Shown: positions 1-7,567 of the stretch, piece after piece
Numbering within the stretch: position 1 is the first letter of the stretch
How the letters are laid out: every line of letters begins with the position of its first letter
Source: Sphingomonas hengshuiensis
GTDB lineage: Bacteria; Pseudomonadota; Alphaproteobacteria; Sphingomonadales; Sphingomonadaceae
Length of the DNA stretch: 64,000 nt
Direction: 5' to 3'
NCBI RefSeq assembly: GCF_000935025.1
Contig: NZ_CP010836.1
Coordinates: 868,001-932,000, forward strand
Made by a program: the position numbers and the translations under genes
Notes under the pieces: generated by a model
Databases searched by the model: none
What the model was told of the DNA's origin: nothing
Seen by the model: only the letters and a program-made list of their open reading frames with translations

Positions 1-1367
1 TTTACACTCTGATCGGCGAAGGCATCCGGGAAGCCTACGGTTACCAAGGCATCGAATTCGGTGCCGTTTGCGCGAAGCAGGCGCGCCTCGGACTGCACAT
101 ATTTGCTGCCGCGCATGCGTTGGTCGCTGATACGAATGGTGGCTTCATCGGTGGCCCAGAAGCGGCTCAGCGGCCCGATTGCCTGCTCCTTGGTTTCCAG
201 CCCGAACAGTCGCAGTGTGGCTTGGTTTACCTCGATAACGTTCAGCAGGTCTCCCGCGCTGAAATCGGGATTGGCGGCGGCATAGGGCAACAGGCTGGTT
301 TCGCCGGCATCGCGGAGTGCCTGCAGCTTGGCCTTCATGGCGCTGCCGTCCATGCGCCAGACGGCCATGGGCATGAATTCGAAGAGGTTGCGATAGCGCT
401 CTTCGCTTTCGCGCAACTCGCGCTCCATCGCCTTGCGATCCGAAATGTCGATCACGCCGACAAGGACCGTGCCGCGCGCCTTGTGATTCGAGGGCCAGCA
501 GACCGTGAACAGCGCGTCCAGAAGCGAGCCGTCCCAGCGCTGCAATCGCACTTCGGTCATGAAGCGGTCGCGTCGCTCTGCGGCGGCGATCAGGGCTTCG
601 GCGTAGACCGGACGGCTTTCCTGCGGCCATTCCCAGCCGAGCGGAAGTTCCAGAATCGCCTCGCGCGACGGTGCGCGGAAAACCTCTATCGTCGTGTCGT
701 TGACGTCGACGATCCTGGTGGCGGCGATGCACTCGTCGACAAAGCCTGGATGCGCAGCGAAATAGGCGCGGAGGTCGGTGACGCCGGACCCGAAAAGCGC
801 GCCAATCTTCTTGCGAACCTCCGAGAAATCCATCTCCCAGAAGGACGCCGCCATGGCGTGAAACAGATTATTGTAGCGGTGCGCGGTTATCTCGTTTTCG
901 AGGCGTGCCTTCTCCTCGGCAGTCTTGTCGATCCCGCGTTCAAGGATGTCCAGTGTCGCGCCGGTCGCGTCGCGGCGCAGCAGCCAGCGGACATCGATGC
1001 ACAGCTCGCGACCGTCGGCGGCGGTGCGAAACACTTCGCCCGACCAACTGCCATTGGCCTCCAATTCCCGCTCGATCGCGGCCAGCCCGAAAGGATGCCG
1101 CGTGTTCAGGTGCGCATTCAAAGGCTGACCGATCGCTTCCGCCGAGGCGAGGCCATAGAGCGATTGCGAAGCCTGGTTCCACAGCACGATTCGGCCGGAT
1201 GCGTCGCGGACGACGACGCTCTCCGGCGCAAAGTCGGCAAGCGCACCGATCAGGCTATCGTTCACGCGCGCCAATCCAGTTTGCTGCTCGGTCGCCGCCT
1301 TTACCCCCAAGGTCGAAAGTGCGCGCTGTTCGCGTGGCGCGCCGTTCGGGGACAATGCGGGCTGCAC
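1..1367 (-). CDS. PAS-domain sensor protein, C-terminus outside window
   Basis: The reverse-strand frame is open from the left edge to a GTG at 1367; the first in-frame stop (TGA) lies just upstream. About 455 residues are visible. They contain at least three PAS-like units: an N-terminal one with VVVRDASGRIVLWNQAS, a middle one ending VLVGVIDISDRKAMEREL, and a third beginning ESEERYRNLFEFMP. The linker before the third is charged and probably helical. PAS chains like this usually end in a histidine kinase or GGDEF module, but that part lies outside the window, so the output activity is unknown. No signal peptide or membrane segment is visible, so it is probably cytoplasmic. A TTG at 1355 is an alternative start. 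Confidence 0.8.
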   Translation of the reverse strand, partial: MQPALSPNGAPREQRALSTLGVKAATEQQTGLARVNDSLIGALADFAPESVVVRDASGRIVLWNQASQSLYGLASAEAIGQPLNAHLNTRHPFGLAAIERELEANGSWSGEVFRTAADGRELCIDVRWLLRRDATGATLDILERGIDKTAEEKARLENEITAHRYNNLFHAMAASFWEMDFSEVRKKIGALFGSGVTDLRAYFAAHPGFVDECIAATRIVDVNDTTIEVFRAPSREAILELPLGWEWPQESRPVYAEALIAAAERRDRFMTEVRLQRWDGSLLDALFTVCWPSNHKARGTVLVGVIDISDRKAMERELRESEERYRNLFEFMPMAVWRMDGSAMKAKLQALRDAGETSLLPYAAANPDFSAGDLLNVIEVNQATLRLFGLETKEQAIGPLSRFWATDEATIRISDQRMRGSKYVQSEARLLRANGTEFDALVTVGFPDAFADQSV

Positions 1368-1587
1368 TGTCCATGGTCATCCTGCACGATGGTATTAGCG
1401 CGAAACGTACGGGCAAGATTGCGACACTTTACAAGGGTCTCGGTCAACCGAAATCGCAGATCGATCGCCCGGCCAACAGTGTCGTGGACTCGCCATACCA
1501 AAGCATGATGGAGCGATCCCGGCGAAGACGTGCGCCGCCCGCCGGGTGGGCGCAGGACGGTGTCTCCGATTATCCAGGAGATGCGGT

Positions 1588-2397
1588 ATGACTTCGACCA
1601 TCCTGTTCGTTCACGGCGCGTGGCTAACGCCGAGTTGCTGGACGCCCTGGCGGGCCCATTTCGAGGCGCTAGGGTACAACACCGTCGCGCCGACCTGGCC
1701 CCATATGGACCGGCCGATCGCGGAGCTGCGGCGATCGCCCCGCCCGGAACTCGCGAAGCTGGGCGTCGGCGCTATCGTCGATGGCTATGCGGCCGCCATC
1801 GCGCAACTGGACGAACCGCCCGTCATCGTCGGGCACAGTTTCGGCGGTCTGGTGACGCAAATGCTGATCGGTCGGGGGCTGGGCGTGGCGGGCGTGGCGA
1901 TCGACCCGGCGCCGCCCCGCGGCGTACTGCCCGGGTTGCGATCGGTGGTGAGCGCGCTGCCGGTGCTGACGGCGTTCAATGGCTGGAATCGCATTCTAAC
2001 CATGTCCGAGAAGGGCTTTCGCGCCGACTTCGCCAATGCGGCGCCTGCAGACTTGCAACGCAGCGCGTTCGAGCGCGAGATCGTGCCGTGCCCCGGGCGT
2101 CCTTACTTCCAGGCGGCGATCGGCATTGGCAACGGCGTTCCGTTCGATACGATCACGCAGCCGATGCTGTTCGTCTCGGGCGGTCGGGATCGCACCGCGG
2201 ATCCCGCGATGGTGCGGCGTATCCAGCGGCGCTACCAGAAGGCGGGCGTGAAGGCCGAACTCGCGCTGTACCCGGATCATTCCCATTTCCTGATCGCGGA
2301 GCCTGGTTGGGAGCGTATCGCTAAAGCGGTTGCGGCCTGGCTGGAGCACAACCGCTTAGGGATCGCGAAGCCGGGATCGGACAGGGTCGCGGCCTGA
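1588..2397 (+). CDS. Alpha/beta hydrolase
   Basis: This 269-residue protein has the alpha/beta hydrolase fold. The N-terminal strand ILFVHGAW carries the oxyanion-hole HG. The nucleophile elbow is GHSFGG (catalytic Ser), the acid is probably Asp in SGGRDRTAD, and the base is His in DHSHFL near the C-terminus. There is no signal peptide, so it is cytoplasmic. An upstream in-frame ATG at 1546 exists, but ATG 1588 is preceded by AGGAG at 1576-1580 and begins exactly at the conserved strand, so it is preferred. The substrate cannot be predicted; relatives include esterases and lipases. It is transcribed away from the PAS gene and is not obviously part of an operon. Confidence 0.85.
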   Translation: MTSTILFVHGAWLTPSCWTPWRAHFEALGYNTVAPTWPHMDRPIAELRRSPRPELAKLGVGAIVDGYAAAIAQLDEPPVIVGHSFGGLVTQMLIGRGLGVAGVAIDPAPPRGVLPGLRSVVSALPVLTAFNGWNRILTMSEKGFRADFANAAPADLQRSAFEREIVPCPGRPYFQAAIGIGNGVPFDTITQPMLFVSGGRDRTADPAMVRRIQRRYQKAGVKAELALYPDHSHFLIAEPGWERIAKAVAAWLEHNRLGIAKPGSDRVAA

Positions 2398-2581
2398 CGA
2401 TCTGCCGTTCTATTATACCAAGGTATGGCGCGATTGAGGGCGAGGCGTGATGCCTCTAGTGAGAGCCTGGCCCGATGCTCCCCCCACCTGCGTCAGTGGG
2501 TTGTCTGCGTATTAGGCGCGGCAGCGGAAGTCCTGGCAGTGCGGCCAGCGACGGGGCTGCCGCGCTTGCTGGAGTCAATGC

Positions 2582-2956
2582 GTGCCCAATGATCCGCTGA
2601 TCTCCGTGATAGATGATGATGGCTCGTTACGCCGGGCGCTCGTCGCGCTGTTGCGCTCGCTTGGATACGAAGCCAGCGGCCATGCCTCGGCCGAGGAGTT
2701 TCTGGCCACCGGTGAGATTGATCGTTCGGCGTGTGTCATCACCGATATCCAGATGCCCGGGATGAGCGGTATCGATCTCAAGATTGCGCTCGATGAACGG
2801 GACACCCGCGTCCCCGTGATAATGATCACGGCGCGATCCGAAGAGGCCCTTCTCGCGCGCGCTGCGGCCAGCGGCGCTGCCTGTGTTTTGCAAAAGCCCT
2901 TCCCGGCCGACAGCTTCGTCGAGAGCCTGGAGCGCGTGTTGCTCGCTCAGCCATAG
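2582..2956 (+). CDS. Stand-alone FixJ/CheY-type response-regulator receiver
   Basis: This 124-residue protein is a single receiver domain with no output domain. The acidic pocket is IDDD near residue 10, the phospho-acceptor Asp is in TDIQMPG, the switch Thr is in ITARS and the conserved Lys is in LQKPF. The sequence resembles FixJ-family receivers, which normally carry a LuxR-type HTH that is absent here. Nearby ATG codons run into stops after a few codons, so the GTG at 2582, with GGAG about 8 nt upstream, is the likely start. It may act as a phosphorelay intermediate or inhibitor for a sensor such as the PAS protein nearby; that link is inferred from proximity only. Confidence 0.85.
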   Translation: MPNDPLISVIDDDGSLRRALVALLRSLGYEASGHASAEEFLATGEIDRSACVITDIQMPGMSGIDLKIALDERDTRVPVIMITARSEEALLARAAASGAACVLQKPFPADSFVESLERVLLAQP

Positions 2957-2995
2957 AGCGCGGCGCGCCGAGCGAGGAGGGGCCGTCGAAGTTCA

Positions 2996-3014
2996 GCCAC
3001 CCTAACAGGGTGGC
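2996..3014. terminator. Hairpin after the receiver gene
   Basis: A perfect 7-bp stem (gccaccc/gggtggc) closes a taaca loop 39 nt after the receiver stop codon. There is no T-run, so intrinsic termination is not certain. It may be one of a pair of hairpins separating convergent genes. Confidence 0.4.
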
Positions 3015-3044
3015 GAAGCCGATCGAAGCCGGGGCAGTGCCGAT

Positions 3045-3073
3045 CCGCCGGGAGAAGCGCATCCTCCCGGCGG
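3045..3073. terminator. GC-rich hairpin between convergent genes
   Basis: A perfect 10-bp stem, ccgccgggag/ctcccggcgg, with a 9-nt loop lies 10 nt beyond the stop codon of the minus-strand hydrolase. Its place between convergent genes suggests a terminator or mRNA 3' stabiliser. It has no U-tract. Confidence 0.45.
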
Positions 3074-3082
3074 CAGTCGAGC

Positions 3083-3946
3083 TTAGCTGTTGCTGATGAA
3101 GGTGGCGATGATGTCCGCCGCCATTTCGGGATATTGATGCTGGGGGCCATGTCCGCTCTCCGGGAACGTCACGACGAAGAGCGTCGGCCAGAGATCGTTG
3201 AGCGCGTACCAATTCTCGACCGGGAAGATGATGTCGTGATCCCCGCACAAAGCGAGCACCGGGATGTCGGTGCCCCGGAAGAATGCGCCGAGCGCGCCGT
3301 CGGGGTCCGGGAAAGGGGTGGTCGGATCGCTCGATTCACCGACCGACTTCATGAAAACCTCGGAAGGGGTGATGCGGTCCGTCACGTCGCTGCGCGCGGC
3401 GATCCGCGTCAGCGATGCATCGGCAAGCGCCCGGCTCTTCGCCGAGCCCGGTTCGAAGAAGAGGGTATATTCGTCCTGGGTCGAATAATCGGGCTTGCCG
3501 GCGGTTTCGAAGAACAGCGGTTCGAACGGCTTCACCATCAACCCCGGCGGCATCGTCCCGATCGCCAGCACGTGGCTGACCTTGTCGGGGTGGGATGCCG
3601 CGTAGGTCTGCGCGGCAAAACCGCCCAGCGACCAGCCCCCGATGACGATCTTCTCGAAGCCGAGGGCCTCGACCAGATCGTTGACGTCCTTCGCCATGGC
3701 GGGCTTGGCGTAGCTCGGGGTGCCGGTGGAGAGACCGAGCCCCGAATAGTCGAATATGGTCACGGTGAAATTCTCGGCCAGCTTGTCGAGGAAAAGCGGG
3801 TCCCACATGTCCATCGTCGCGCGCAGCCGGACGCAGAGGACCATGTTCGGGCCCGAGCCGAAGGTGCGATAGGCGAGGGTCCGGCCATCGACATCGACCG
3901 TCTGATTGGGCGCGGTCAGCGCCGTCTTCTCAAGAACGTCAAGCAT
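3083..3946 (-). CDS. Alpha/beta hydrolase, paired with isochorismatase-like gene
   Basis: This 287-residue alpha/beta hydrolase has the nucleophile elbow GGWSLGG, the acid in LCGDHDIIFP and the catalytic His in ESGHGPQ. The DYSGLGLSTG segment after the second strand is typical of the fold. There is no signal peptide. Its start lies 12 nt downstream of the isochorismatase-like gene on the same strand, so the two are very likely co-transcribed and may act on consecutive steps of a small-molecule degradation. It resembles the haloperoxidase/esterase-like group, but the substrate cannot be assigned. Confidence 0.85.
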   Translation of the reverse strand: MLDVLEKTALTAPNQTVDVDGRTLAYRTFGSGPNMVLCVRLRATMDMWDPLFLDKLAENFTVTIFDYSGLGLSTGTPSYAKPAMAKDVNDLVEALGFEKIVIGGWSLGGFAAQTYAASHPDKVSHVLAIGTMPPGLMVKPFEPLFFETAGKPDYSTQDEYTLFFEPGSAKSRALADASLTRIAARSDVTDRITPSEVFMKSVGESSDPTTPFPDPDGALGAFFRGTDIPVLALCGDHDIIFPVENWYALNDLWPTLFVVTFPESGHGPQHQYPEMAADIIATFISNS

Positions 3947-3958
3947 CAGAATACTCCT

Positions 3959-4603
3959 TCAGGCGGCGAGCGGCGCGGTCGCGGGGATCGCGGCGAGCAG
4001 CTCGTTGGTGGTGAGGATCGCGTGGGCGAAGGTCGGTCCGTTGATCTCGTGCGCGCAGTGCATCGCCGCATGGCTGGCAGCGGCGGTCGCATCGCGGACC
4101 AGGGTGACGTGGTAGCCCAGTTCGACGGCGTATTTGCCGGTGCTCTCCAGGCAGGTGTTGGCGATCAGACCGACCAGGATGACATGCGTCAGGCCCTTTT
4201 GCTTGAGCAGCGTATCGAGATTGGTATTGGCAAAGCCACTGCTGCCCCAATGCTCGGTGGCGATCAGGTCGCCTTCCTGCGGAGCGAATTCGGGGTACCA
4301 TTCGCCGCCCCAGTCTCCCTGCGCGAAGATCTGGCGGTCATAGCCGCCCAGCATATAGGAATTGGGGTGATCCCAGCCATCGAGCTCGCCGGGCTTCCAG
4401 CGATGGTGCGGCACGATCACGATCTGGATGCCGGCGCCGCGGATGCCCGATACGACCCTGCGGAGATTGTCGTGCAGCCCGGTCTCGTTCGCCACCGCGG
4501 CGACCATCGGCCAGAGCTTTCCGTTTTCGGCGAGGAAGTCGTTGTAGGGATCGACGAACAGCAACGCCGTGCGGGCGGGATCATAGGTGGGTGCAGTGCT
4601 CAT
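3959..4603 (-). CDS. Isochorismatase-family cysteine hydrolase, atypical active site
   Basis: This protein of about 214 residues has the isochorismatase-like fold. The catalytic Asp is in FVDPYND and the nucleophilic Cys in ANTCLEST. Family members use an Asp-Lys-Cys triad to hydrolyse amides or vinyl ethers. The segment where the Lys normally sits reads IATEHWGSSGF and contains no Lys, so the triad looks incomplete. An in-frame ATG at 4624 exists, but ATG 4603 follows GGGAGA at good spacing and is preferred. It is the first gene of a two-gene unit with the hydrolase below. The protein is probably cytoplasmic and its substrate is unknown. Confidence 0.82.
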   Translation of the reverse strand: MSTAPTYDPARTALLFVDPYNDFLAENGKLWPMVAAVANETGLHDNLRRVVSGIRGAGIQIVIVPHHRWKPGELDGWDHPNSYMLGGYDRQIFAQGDWGGEWYPEFAPQEGDLIATEHWGSSGFANTNLDTLLKQKGLTHVILVGLIANTCLESTGKYAVELGYHVTLVRDATAAASHAAMHCAHEINGPTFAHAILTTNELLAAIPATAPLAA

Positions 4604-4756
4604 GGCGGTCTCCCTGTCAGTCATGTGCTGACGAGGATGCGTAACCCGACCCGACGGGCCAATCGTGCCCGCGCATGCGGCATGTATACCAATGAATAAG
4701 CCCGCCCGCCTGCGGGTGTGATGGCTGCGTGGCGCGCGCTGGTCGATAACGATGCG

Positions 4757-4853
4757 GCACCGGCCTTGCCCCCGGTCCGGTGCAAGCCGCCGCGGTCTCC
4801 CCCGACCTGCGGCGCACCAGAGCGGGCCGGCTCCGTCCCGGCTGGCCCGCTCT
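4757..4853 (+). promoter_or_regulatory. Structured leader with two hairpins
   Basis: The 272-nt gap between divergent genes holds two stem-loops just ahead of the next plus-strand gene. The first is gcaccgg/ccggtgc at 4757-4763 and 4777-4783. The second is a 13-bp stem with one G-T pair at 4819-4831 and 4841-4853, followed by ccccttttg. The ribosome-binding site of the next gene begins about 10 nt later. An attenuator or protein-binding leader is possible, but nothing identifies a ligand. Confidence 0.35.
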
Positions 4854-4875
4854 CCCCTTTTGAGGAGAGCAGGCG

Positions 4876-5340
4876 ATGTTGCTGGAAAGCACCCGCAGTA
4901 CCGGAGCCTTGCGGCCTGCGCTGGACGGCTGGCGGCCGATCGCGTTCTATCCGGAGGCGCAGGACCGTACGGGTTCTCGCGACGGCCTGATCACGGCCTT
5001 CGATCCCGATTTCCCGCAAACCGCAACGCGAACTCGCTTCACGGCGCTCGAACGAGCCGCGGTGCGATTGGGCGCCCGCGATACCCCAGCTTCGTTGCGG
5101 CCACATTCGCGCTGGCAGCGGGTCAAGTTTCTGGTCTTTGGCTTCACTCCCGCCACCACATTGTCCAACCCGCGGCTGGAGGCGATGCGCCGTCTGGTCA
5201 TTGAACTGCGCCATTCCTGCGGTCGCGGCCTCGCGCCGATCCGTGCACGCGCTGTCGAGGCGGGCATCAGTGAACCGCAGATTGGCGCGTTGATGCGTCG
5301 TTTCGCGCGGCGCCGGCGCCAGTGGTGGCAGACGCGATGA
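4876..5340 (+). CDS. Hypothetical protein, 154 aa
   Basis: I do not recognise this family. The 154-residue protein is rich in Arg and Ala, has no signal peptide or membrane segment, and ends with a strongly basic tail (RRFARRRRQWWQTR). The C-terminal third may be helical. The start is supported by GAGGAG about 8 nt upstream of ATG 4876. The opposite-strand frame over the same DNA is much more biased and lacks a good start. It sits between unrelated units and looks monocistronic. The basic tail could bind nucleic acid, but that is a guess. Confidence 0.55.
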   Translation: MLLESTRSTGALRPALDGWRPIAFYPEAQDRTGSRDGLITAFDPDFPQTATRTRFTALERAAVRLGARDTPASLRPHSRWQRVKFLVFGFTPATTLSNPRLEAMRRLVIELRHSCGRGLAPIRARAVEAGISEPQIGALMRRFARRRRQWWQTR

Positions 5341-5493
5341 GCGCGCCAGCGACCTTCGCGGAATATCGCTTCGGACCAAGCGAGCGACCGCTCCTCCCCG
5401 GCTCGCCTCATGCGCCGGTGCATCATCCGGTTTGCAGGGCGGCCTATGTAGCGGTCGCGCTGCTGGCGGACAGCGGCGTTCACGCCATCGGCA

Positions 5494-6138
5494 TCAGCCG
5501 GCAAGCCAGAAGTACGCGGCGCTGATGGCGCCGATGGCGCCCAGCATCAGGCCCTTGTGGCGCGGCTTCCAATAGTCGGCCCGGTGCAGCATCAGCGCCG
5601 CGTAAACCAGCAGGACCACGCCTAGCATCGGTCGGGCCAGTTCGTCGCCCGCGAGCAGGCGCAGCGGGAAATAGCCAGCGGCGGCGAAGGCCGCCCAGAA
5701 CACCGGCATGCCCAGATAGGCCAGCTTCGCGGAGCCGCCCGCGGCGGGAATCTCGATATTGCCGATGCCGTTGAAGACCGACAGGCGGATCAGGCCGGCG
5801 GCGATGAAGACCGCGAGGATCGCCAGCGCCCATGGGGTGTCGAAACCGCTGGCGTAGAACCAGGCGGCGGGCGTGATCAGGTAGATGAACACGTCGACGA
5901 AGCTGTCGAGATAGCGCCCGAAGTCCCGCGCCAGGCCGAAGCGGCGGGCCAGCACGCCGTCGAAGGCGTCGCAGAACACGGCGAGGAACAGCAGGCCCAG
6001 GGCCAGAGCAAGCTGGTGCCGGGCAGTGGCGAGCAGCGCGCCCAGGGCCAGCAACAGGCCGCCCAGGGTGACGGCGTCCACCCAGTTTAGGCGGACGATG
6101 ACGCGGCCAGGCGCTGGCGGCGGCGACAGGTGGTTCAT
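5494..6138 (-). CDS. CDP-alcohol phosphatidyltransferase (PssA-like)
   Basis: This 214-residue integral membrane protein has about six hydrophobic segments. It carries the complete family signature DxxDGxxARx8GxxxDxxxD, starting CDAFDGVLARRFG around residue 58. Enzymes of this family swap the CMP of a CDP-linked lipid for an alcohol such as serine, glycerol phosphate or inositol. It is the last gene of the lipid cluster and overlaps the upstream CarS-like gene by 4 nt. With CarS-like and PSD genes beside it, a serine-transferring role is the best guess: CDP-lipid plus serine gives a phosphatidylserine-like lipid, later decarboxylated. Confidence 0.88.
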   Translation of the reverse strand: MNHLSPPPAPGRVIVRLNWVDAVTLGGLLLALGALLATARHQLALALGLLFLAVFCDAFDGVLARRFGLARDFGRYLDSFVDVFIYLITPAAWFYASGFDTPWALAILAVFIAAGLIRLSVFNGIGNIEIPAAGGSAKLAYLGMPVFWAAFAAAGYFPLRLLAGDELARPMLGVVLLVYAALMLHRADYWKPRHKGLMLGAIGAISAAYFWLAG

Positions 6139-6719
6139 AGTGGCACCGCCCGTAGCTTGCAGAGGTACAGCAGGTAGTTGACCGCCAGGTGCAGCGCAGT
6201 GAAGGCCACCACTCCGGTCATCACGAAGGCAAAATCCATGCGGCTGAAGGGATAGAGCAGCAGCAGGCAGCCGAGGACGGAATCGGCCTGGTCCAGCAGG
6301 ATGTGGGGCAGGGCCCCGGCCTGGCCCGGGCGGATGTCGCGCCGACGCTTGAGGAAGCTGTTGGGCAATTCGAACAGGCTGTAGCCCAGACCGTAGAGCA
6401 GGCCGTAAAACGGCGCCCCATGGGTGCTGAAGTCCAGAACATTATAGGGGGCCAGCCCGGGGGCCAGGGCCATCAGGCCGGCAAGCGCATAGCATCCCAG
6501 GATGCTGAACAGGATCATGGCGACCAGGCCGCGCCAGGTCTTGTTGTCGCCGAAGATGCGGGCGCCTCGCCAGCAGCGCCCACCGTCCAGCGGACGCGCC
6601 AGCCAGGGGCACAGGTCCAGGCGCACCACGGCCATGTGCAGGCAGCCGGCGATCACGGCGGGCAGCGCGCACAAAGCGAGGGCGGGCCACAAGGATGGCT
6701 GCGAGATCAGGGGTGCCAT
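6135..6719 (-). CDS. CarS-type CDP-archaeol/CDP-diglyceride synthase
   Basis: This 194-residue polytopic membrane protein matches the CDP-archaeol synthase (CarS, formerly DUF46) family. The hallmarks are FGDNKTWRGL near residue 56, the segment ELPNSFLKRRRDIRPG, and DQADSVLG. Such enzymes activate a lipid phosphate with CTP to give a CDP-lipid. CarS is the archaeal ether-lipid enzyme, with bacterial relatives; ordinary bacteria use CdsA. It overlaps the downstream transferase by 4 nt and the upstream PSD gene by 13 nt, so translation is probably coupled. It would supply the CDP-lipid for the neighbouring CDP-alcohol transferase. The exact lipid substrate is not known. Confidence 0.85.
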   Translation of the reverse strand: MAPLISQPSLWPALALCALPAVIAGCLHMAVVRLDLCPWLARPLDGGRCWRGARIFGDNKTWRGLVAMILFSILGCYALAGLMALAPGLAPYNVLDFSTHGAPFYGLLYGLGYSLFELPNSFLKRRRDIRPGQAGALPHILLDQADSVLGCLLLLYPFSRMDFAFVMTGVVAFTALHLAVNYLLYLCKLRAVPL

Positions 6720-7567
6720 AAGGTTTCTCCCATCCGGATGCGGGGGGCGTCCGCGTCGTCGTGTCGGGCTGTCCGCAGGCCGGGGGTGGCGAAGATGACG
6801 ATGACGGTGGAGCCCATCTCGAAGCAGCCCAGCTCCGCCCCCTTGGCCACCGCCACGGGCGGATCGAACTCTTGCACCGGCCCGGCGGCGTCGCGGTGGT
6901 CCGTCAGCAGGACGCCCAGCGCGGCGTCCAGTTCGATGCGCGCCCGGCCGATCACCGTGGCGCCCACGGCGATCAGGTACAGCGGACCGTGGTGGCTGTC
7001 GGCGCGCAGCACCAGGCGCTCATTCCGGCAATAGACGCGGTCCGTGGCGGCGATCGCGTCGCGGTTAGTGGCCAGCAGGTCGCCGGGCAGGCGACGCGCG
7101 GAATGGATGCGCAGGTCGCATGGCGCATGGAAGCGATGATAATCCGCTGGCGAAAGGTAGATCGTTGCATAGTGCCCGTCCGGCCAGCCCACGGCCTCGC
7201 CCAACAGGCTGTCCAGGGCGTAGGTGCGCCCCTTCACCTGCAGCATCAGGCCCTGATCCAGCCGGCCCATGGCGCTGAGATAGCCGTCCGCCGGGGCGAC
7301 GATGCCGGCGGCCACCGGGCGGGCACCCGGCTTCAGCGCCCGGGTAAAAAAGGCGTTGAAGGTGATGAGCGGGCCGTCGATGTCGAAAACGAAGTCATCG
7401 GGCCGAATGGCGAAGCTGCGGCAATAGGCGCGGATGATCCGCCGCAACAGCCATTGCGGCAGCCGGCGACTGTCCGCCAGCCGCCCGAACCACCGCGCCA
7501 CGCTGCGCTGGTCGGCGAAGCGCTGGAACCAGGGCCGGGTGACCAGATGATTGATGGCGCCGATCAT
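6707..7567 (-). CDS. Phosphatidylserine decarboxylase-like enzyme
   Basis: This 286-residue member of the PSD family has the expected length. It shows the conserved HYATIYLSPADYHRFH block and the C-terminal self-cleavage motif FEMGSTV. Ser253 of the GST triplet would become the pyruvoyl cofactor. Family enzymes decarboxylate a phosphatidylserine-type lipid to the ethanolamine form on the inner membrane. The frame is open further upstream, but ATG 7567 overlaps the stop of the preceding gene as ATGA and begins the conserved N-terminus. Because it sits in a specialised lipid cluster, this may be a second, dedicated PSD; housekeeping copies are usually elsewhere. Confidence 0.9.
   Translation of the reverse strand: MIGAINHLVTRPWFQRFADQRSVARWFGRLADSRRLPQWLLRRIIRAYCRSFAIRPDDFVFDIDGPLITFNAFFTRALKPGARPVAAGIVAPADGYLSAMGRLDQGLMLQVKGRTYALDSLLGEAVGWPDGHYATIYLSPADYHRFHAPCDLRIHSARRLPGDLLATNRDAIAATDRVYCRNERLVLRADSHHGPLYLIAVGATVIGRARIELDAALGVLLTDHRDAAGPVQEFDPPVAVAKGAELGCFEMGSTVIVIFATPGLRTARHDDADAPRIRMGETLWHP

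Noticed and set aside
120..1508. Plus-strand open frame of 462 codons at the left edge
   Set aside because: The reverse strand encodes clear PAS domains here, and the plus-strand translation has no family features.
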